The translations under genes were made by a program, and so were the position numbers. DNA of 64,000 nucleotides, from the NCBI GenBank assembly GCA_938041455.1, contig CALITO010000007.1, positions 1 through 64,000 of the forward strand. Direction: 5' to 3'. Below are positions 62,112 to 64,000 of this stretch, piece after piece. This DNA comes from an uncultured bacterium. GTDB taxonomy: Bacteria > Armatimonadota > JACIXR01. Each line of letters begins with the position of its first letter. Positions within the stretch are counted from its first letter, which is position 1. The notes beneath the pieces were generated by a model. The model was not told where the DNA came from and ran no database searches. It saw nothing but the letters and a program-made list of their open reading frames with translations.

Positions 62112-62553
62112 TTATCTCCTCATCCTTCCTAAAACCGATTGTCATATGTCTATCAAGGACGCTGAAGGGCTCATAACAGCGCCCGCAGCGCTTGCAAGTC
62201 CCCATATAAATTTTCTGTTCTATTAGGAGGTCGTGCTTATCAGGGGTGGCGTTCTCAAATTCCAGGGACATCTCCACCGCCCGCTCCGAGCAAGCCTCGG
62301 CGCATCTCCCACACTGGATACAACGCTCCAAGTGTCTCCTTATTATCCGCCATTCAGGGGAGATATCCGTGACTTTTATAAGACGGGCGGGGCACACGGT
62401 GGCACAGCCACCACAACCCGTGCACCTCTCAGCGTTTATCGTTACCTTCCCCCTATAACCAGGGGGAGTGGGATGGGGCTCGAAAGGGTATTTCAAAGTT
62501 ACCCTTCCTGCCTTTAAGCCTACTAATAGCTGCTTGAACTTGCTTCTTATCAT
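62101..62553 (-). CDS. Ferredoxin-like electron-transfer subunit (NuoI/HyfH/EchF-like)
   Basis: 150 residues with two [4Fe-4S] motifs, CTGCGGCATVCP (about 44-55) and CIQCGRCAEACS (about 78-89). It also has a C-terminal CKRCGRC group that could bind a metal. It relays electrons between a soluble donor, probably ferredoxin, and the small subunit. The extra Cys group is also seen in some archaeal-type membrane hydrogenases, as I recall. It starts four bases after the NuoH-like gene. Confidence 0.9.
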   Translation of the reverse strand: MIRSKFKQLLVGLKAGRVTLKYPFEPHPTPPGYRGKVTINAERCTGCGGCATVCPARLIKVTDISPEWRIIRRHLERCIQCGRCAEACSERAVEMSLEFENATPDKHDLLIEQKIYMGTCKRCGRCYEPFSVLDRHMTIGFRKDEEINGI

Positions 62554-62557
62554 AGCG

Positions 62558-63406
62558 TTACACCCCCAGGGTGGAGAATGCTATTGCCATAAAGGAAGCT
62601 GCTATCAAAACTCTGGCATAGAAGCCCAGTGCCTGGTCTATGCGCAGACGGGGGAAAAGCGCCTCCGCTGTGACCGCAAGGATAATGATGATGAACGTTT
62701 TGATAAGTGTATAAAGGAACAACAAAGCCCCTGAGACCATGGGCCAGGGAATGAAGACAAAGGCTATCAGATAAGCTATGAGAAACTGGCGGAGGGCGAG
62801 ACCCCATTTGAAGAGGGCAAGGGTGGAACCTGAAGCTTCAAGGAACACCCCTCCTATCAGCTCCTGTTCAGCCTCAGCCAGGTCGAAAGGTAGTTTGCCC
62901 ATCTGCGCCTGCATGGCGAGGAACATCGCCACGATGGCGAATATCGTTGAGATATTGACGCCGCTCCAAACTATTAGATGGGAAATAATGAAACTCCCCG
63001 CTTTTATAGCATAGGAAAGGAAAGCAGCTGCCATCACCGGCTCTACGATGACGAACATCATAACCTCCCTTGCACCACCCGCCGCAGCGAAGGGATTGCC
63101 CATAAGTAGGGAATATAAGACGAGGCAGACCGAGGAAGCGGTAAGCAGATAGATGAAAGAGATGAGGTCACCTTGGAGGGCGAGGACAAAGGTGGCGGAT
63201 GCTATGCAGGATATGTAAAGGACAGCCAAAGGCGACCTCGTTATATCCTCTTTGCCAAACAGCTTAAATAGGTCAATGTAGGTCTGATAAATAGGCGGTC
63301 CCATTCGGGAATGTATCCTTGCCCGCCATTTCCTCATAATTCCATCAAATAGGGGAGCGGAAATTATGCAAAGAATGGTGATTATCCCTGCCTCAAGGTA
63401 GCTCAT
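62558..63406 (-). CDS. NuoH-like hydrogenase membrane anchor subunit (HyfC/EchB-like)
   Basis: 282 residues with about eight membrane helices. RMGPPIYQTYIDLFKLFGKED and QMGKLPFDLAEAEQELIGG are the cytoplasmic loops typical of NuoH/EchB/HyfC subunits, where the acidic residues contact the catalytic module. It anchors the hydrogenase subunits to the membrane and likely takes part in ion pumping. Its start overlaps the large-subunit stop by four bases. Confidence 0.92.
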   Translation of the reverse strand: MSYLEAGIITILCIISAPLFDGIMRKWRARIHSRMGPPIYQTYIDLFKLFGKEDITRSPLAVLYISCIASATFVLALQGDLISFIYLLTASSVCLVLYSLLMGNPFAAAGGAREVMMFVIVEPVMAAAFLSYAIKAGSFIISHLIVWSGVNISTIFAIVAMFLAMQAQMGKLPFDLAEAEQELIGGVFLEASGSTLALFKWGLALRQFLIAYLIAFVFIPWPMVSGALLFLYTLIKTFIIIILAVTAEALFPRLRIDQALGFYARVLIAASFMAIAFSTLGV

Positions 63407-64000
63407 TTCCTCCCTCCTCGCCGAGATATCTCATACATCTCCTTTTGGGAGAGGAATTTACTCTCCCCTGTTGAGCGGTCTATTATCTCCAACCGCTCCG
63501 TGCAGGATATACAGGGGTCAATGCTTCCAATCGTTATGGGGGCGTCTGCGATCGTTGTCCCCGGCTTGAACATCCAAAGAATTGAGGGTATGTTCATATA
63601 AGAGGGAGCCCTAACCTTCCATCGGTAGGGACGATTGTTCTCACCTAACATAATATAATGGAAATCTTCCCCTCGGGGTGACTCAGTAGCTGACATATAC
63701 TCCCTATAGGGGGGCAATTCCTCCTCTACCTTCACCAGTGTCGGTCCCTCGGGAAGCTCCTTAAGAATCTGGCGCATCATTTTCAAGGATTCTATCGTCT
63801 CGTAGACTCTAACCAAAGCCCTTGATAACACATCGCAACCATCAAGAACTATGACTTCAAAGTCTAAATAGGGATATGCAGCATATGGGTGGTCCCTTCT
63901 AACATCTATATCCACTCCCGAGGCACGGGCAGTAGGACCTAAGGCACCTGTTAGTCTCACCTCTTCAGGTGTTAGAATACCCACCTCTTTTGTGCGAGCG
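63403..64000 (-). CDS. Group 4 [NiFe] hydrogenase large subunit, C-terminal part (runs off right edge)
   Basis: The frame stays open past the track's GTG (63984) to base 64000, so the real start lies outside. The visible 198 residues contain ARTKEVGILTPEEVRLTGALGPTARASG-type sequence in NuoD/large-subunit style, VRAPSYMNIPSI, and the C-terminal DPCISCTER, the CxxC pair that binds nickel and iron. NuoD lacks these cysteines, so this is a hydrogenase and not complex I. About 23 residues follow the motif, which group 4 maturation would normally trim. It probably evolves or oxidises H2 coupled to ferredoxin. Confidence 0.9.
   Translation of the reverse strand, partial: ARTKEVGILTPEEVRLTGALGPTARASGVDIDVRRDHPYAAYPYLDFEVIVLDGCDVLSRALVRVYETIESLKMMRQILKELPEGPTLVKVEEELPPYREYMSATESPRGEDFHYIMLGENNRPYRWKVRAPSYMNIPSILWMFKPGTTIADAPITIGSIDPCISCTERLEIIDRSTGESKFLSQKEMYEISRRGGRK

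Noticed and set aside
63403-64000. Complex I (NuoD) in place of hydrogenase
   Set aside because: The C-terminal DPCISC nickel-binding motif and adjacent hyp genes identify a hydrogenase; NuoD lacks these cysteines.

Overview
The window reads as a bacterial chromosome segment, gene-dense on both strands. Coding strands are purine-rich and favour AGG/AGA (Arg) and ATA (Ile) codons, which is usual in thermophiles. The lone prepilin at 46272-47009 has the FTLIELLVVIAIIAILAAILFPVFSRAR-type start and an internal H-rich 'DGH' motif that I associate with Armatimonadota and some Planctomycetes-like groups. A thermophilic, Armatimonadota-like bacterium is my best guess, at low to moderate confidence; no rRNA is present to settle it.

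Layout. (1) 1-484: start of a zinc-ribbon Ser/Thr kinase running off the left edge. (2) 650-14587: a purine biosynthesis cluster (purB-purS-purQ-purL, then purF and purN) into which a large secreted glycosidase-like gene, a PQQ-type propeller and two Gfo/Idh/MocA oxidoreductases are interspersed. PurL carries an in-frame mini-intein. (3) 14634-17156: a membrane-anchored HEAT-repeat protein, divergent from a sugar-phosphate isomerase-like gene that leads an operon with a parvulin-like foldase and a SpoIIIAA-like ATPase with an R3H region. (4) 21104-25589: tRNA-Ala(GGC), a THEP1-like NTPase, a small membrane protein and three tandem pilT genes, closed by a strong hairpin. (5) 26681-38236: a defence island. 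PglZ and a BrxC/PglY-like giant ATPase are transcribed leftward. Divergent from them are a DNA methyltransferase, a BrxF-like small ATPase, a second methyltransferase with an HPPY motif, and a SAP plus PD-(D/E)xK-type nuclease. An Mrr_N-like winged-helix protein faces the pglZ end. This looks like a type III BREX relative that lacks the expected helicase (BrxHII) and BrxA and has acquired a restriction-modification-like module.

(6) 38249-55387: a DUF4139 protein, a GH127 enzyme, an unusually long DinG-type exonuclease-helicase with a degenerate RecQ-like tail, the prepilin, a GH106-like rhamnosidase, a MtaA/UroD-like methyltransferase, a broken HEAT mini-gene, a beta-CASP RNase and a beta-helix protein. 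(7) 55389-64000 (minus): a membrane-bound group 4 [NiFe] hydrogenase operon in the order large subunit, NuoH-like, ferredoxin, HyfE-like, NuoN/HyfF-like, small subunit, followed without a break by hypA-hypF-hypC-hypD. The large subunit runs off the right edge.

Many first genes of transcription units have a good sigma-70-type -10 box only 5-15 bases before the start codon, which suggests frequent leaderless mRNAs. No intergenic gap exceeds 300 bases. No CRISPR array, rRNA, insertion sequence or replication origin was seen.
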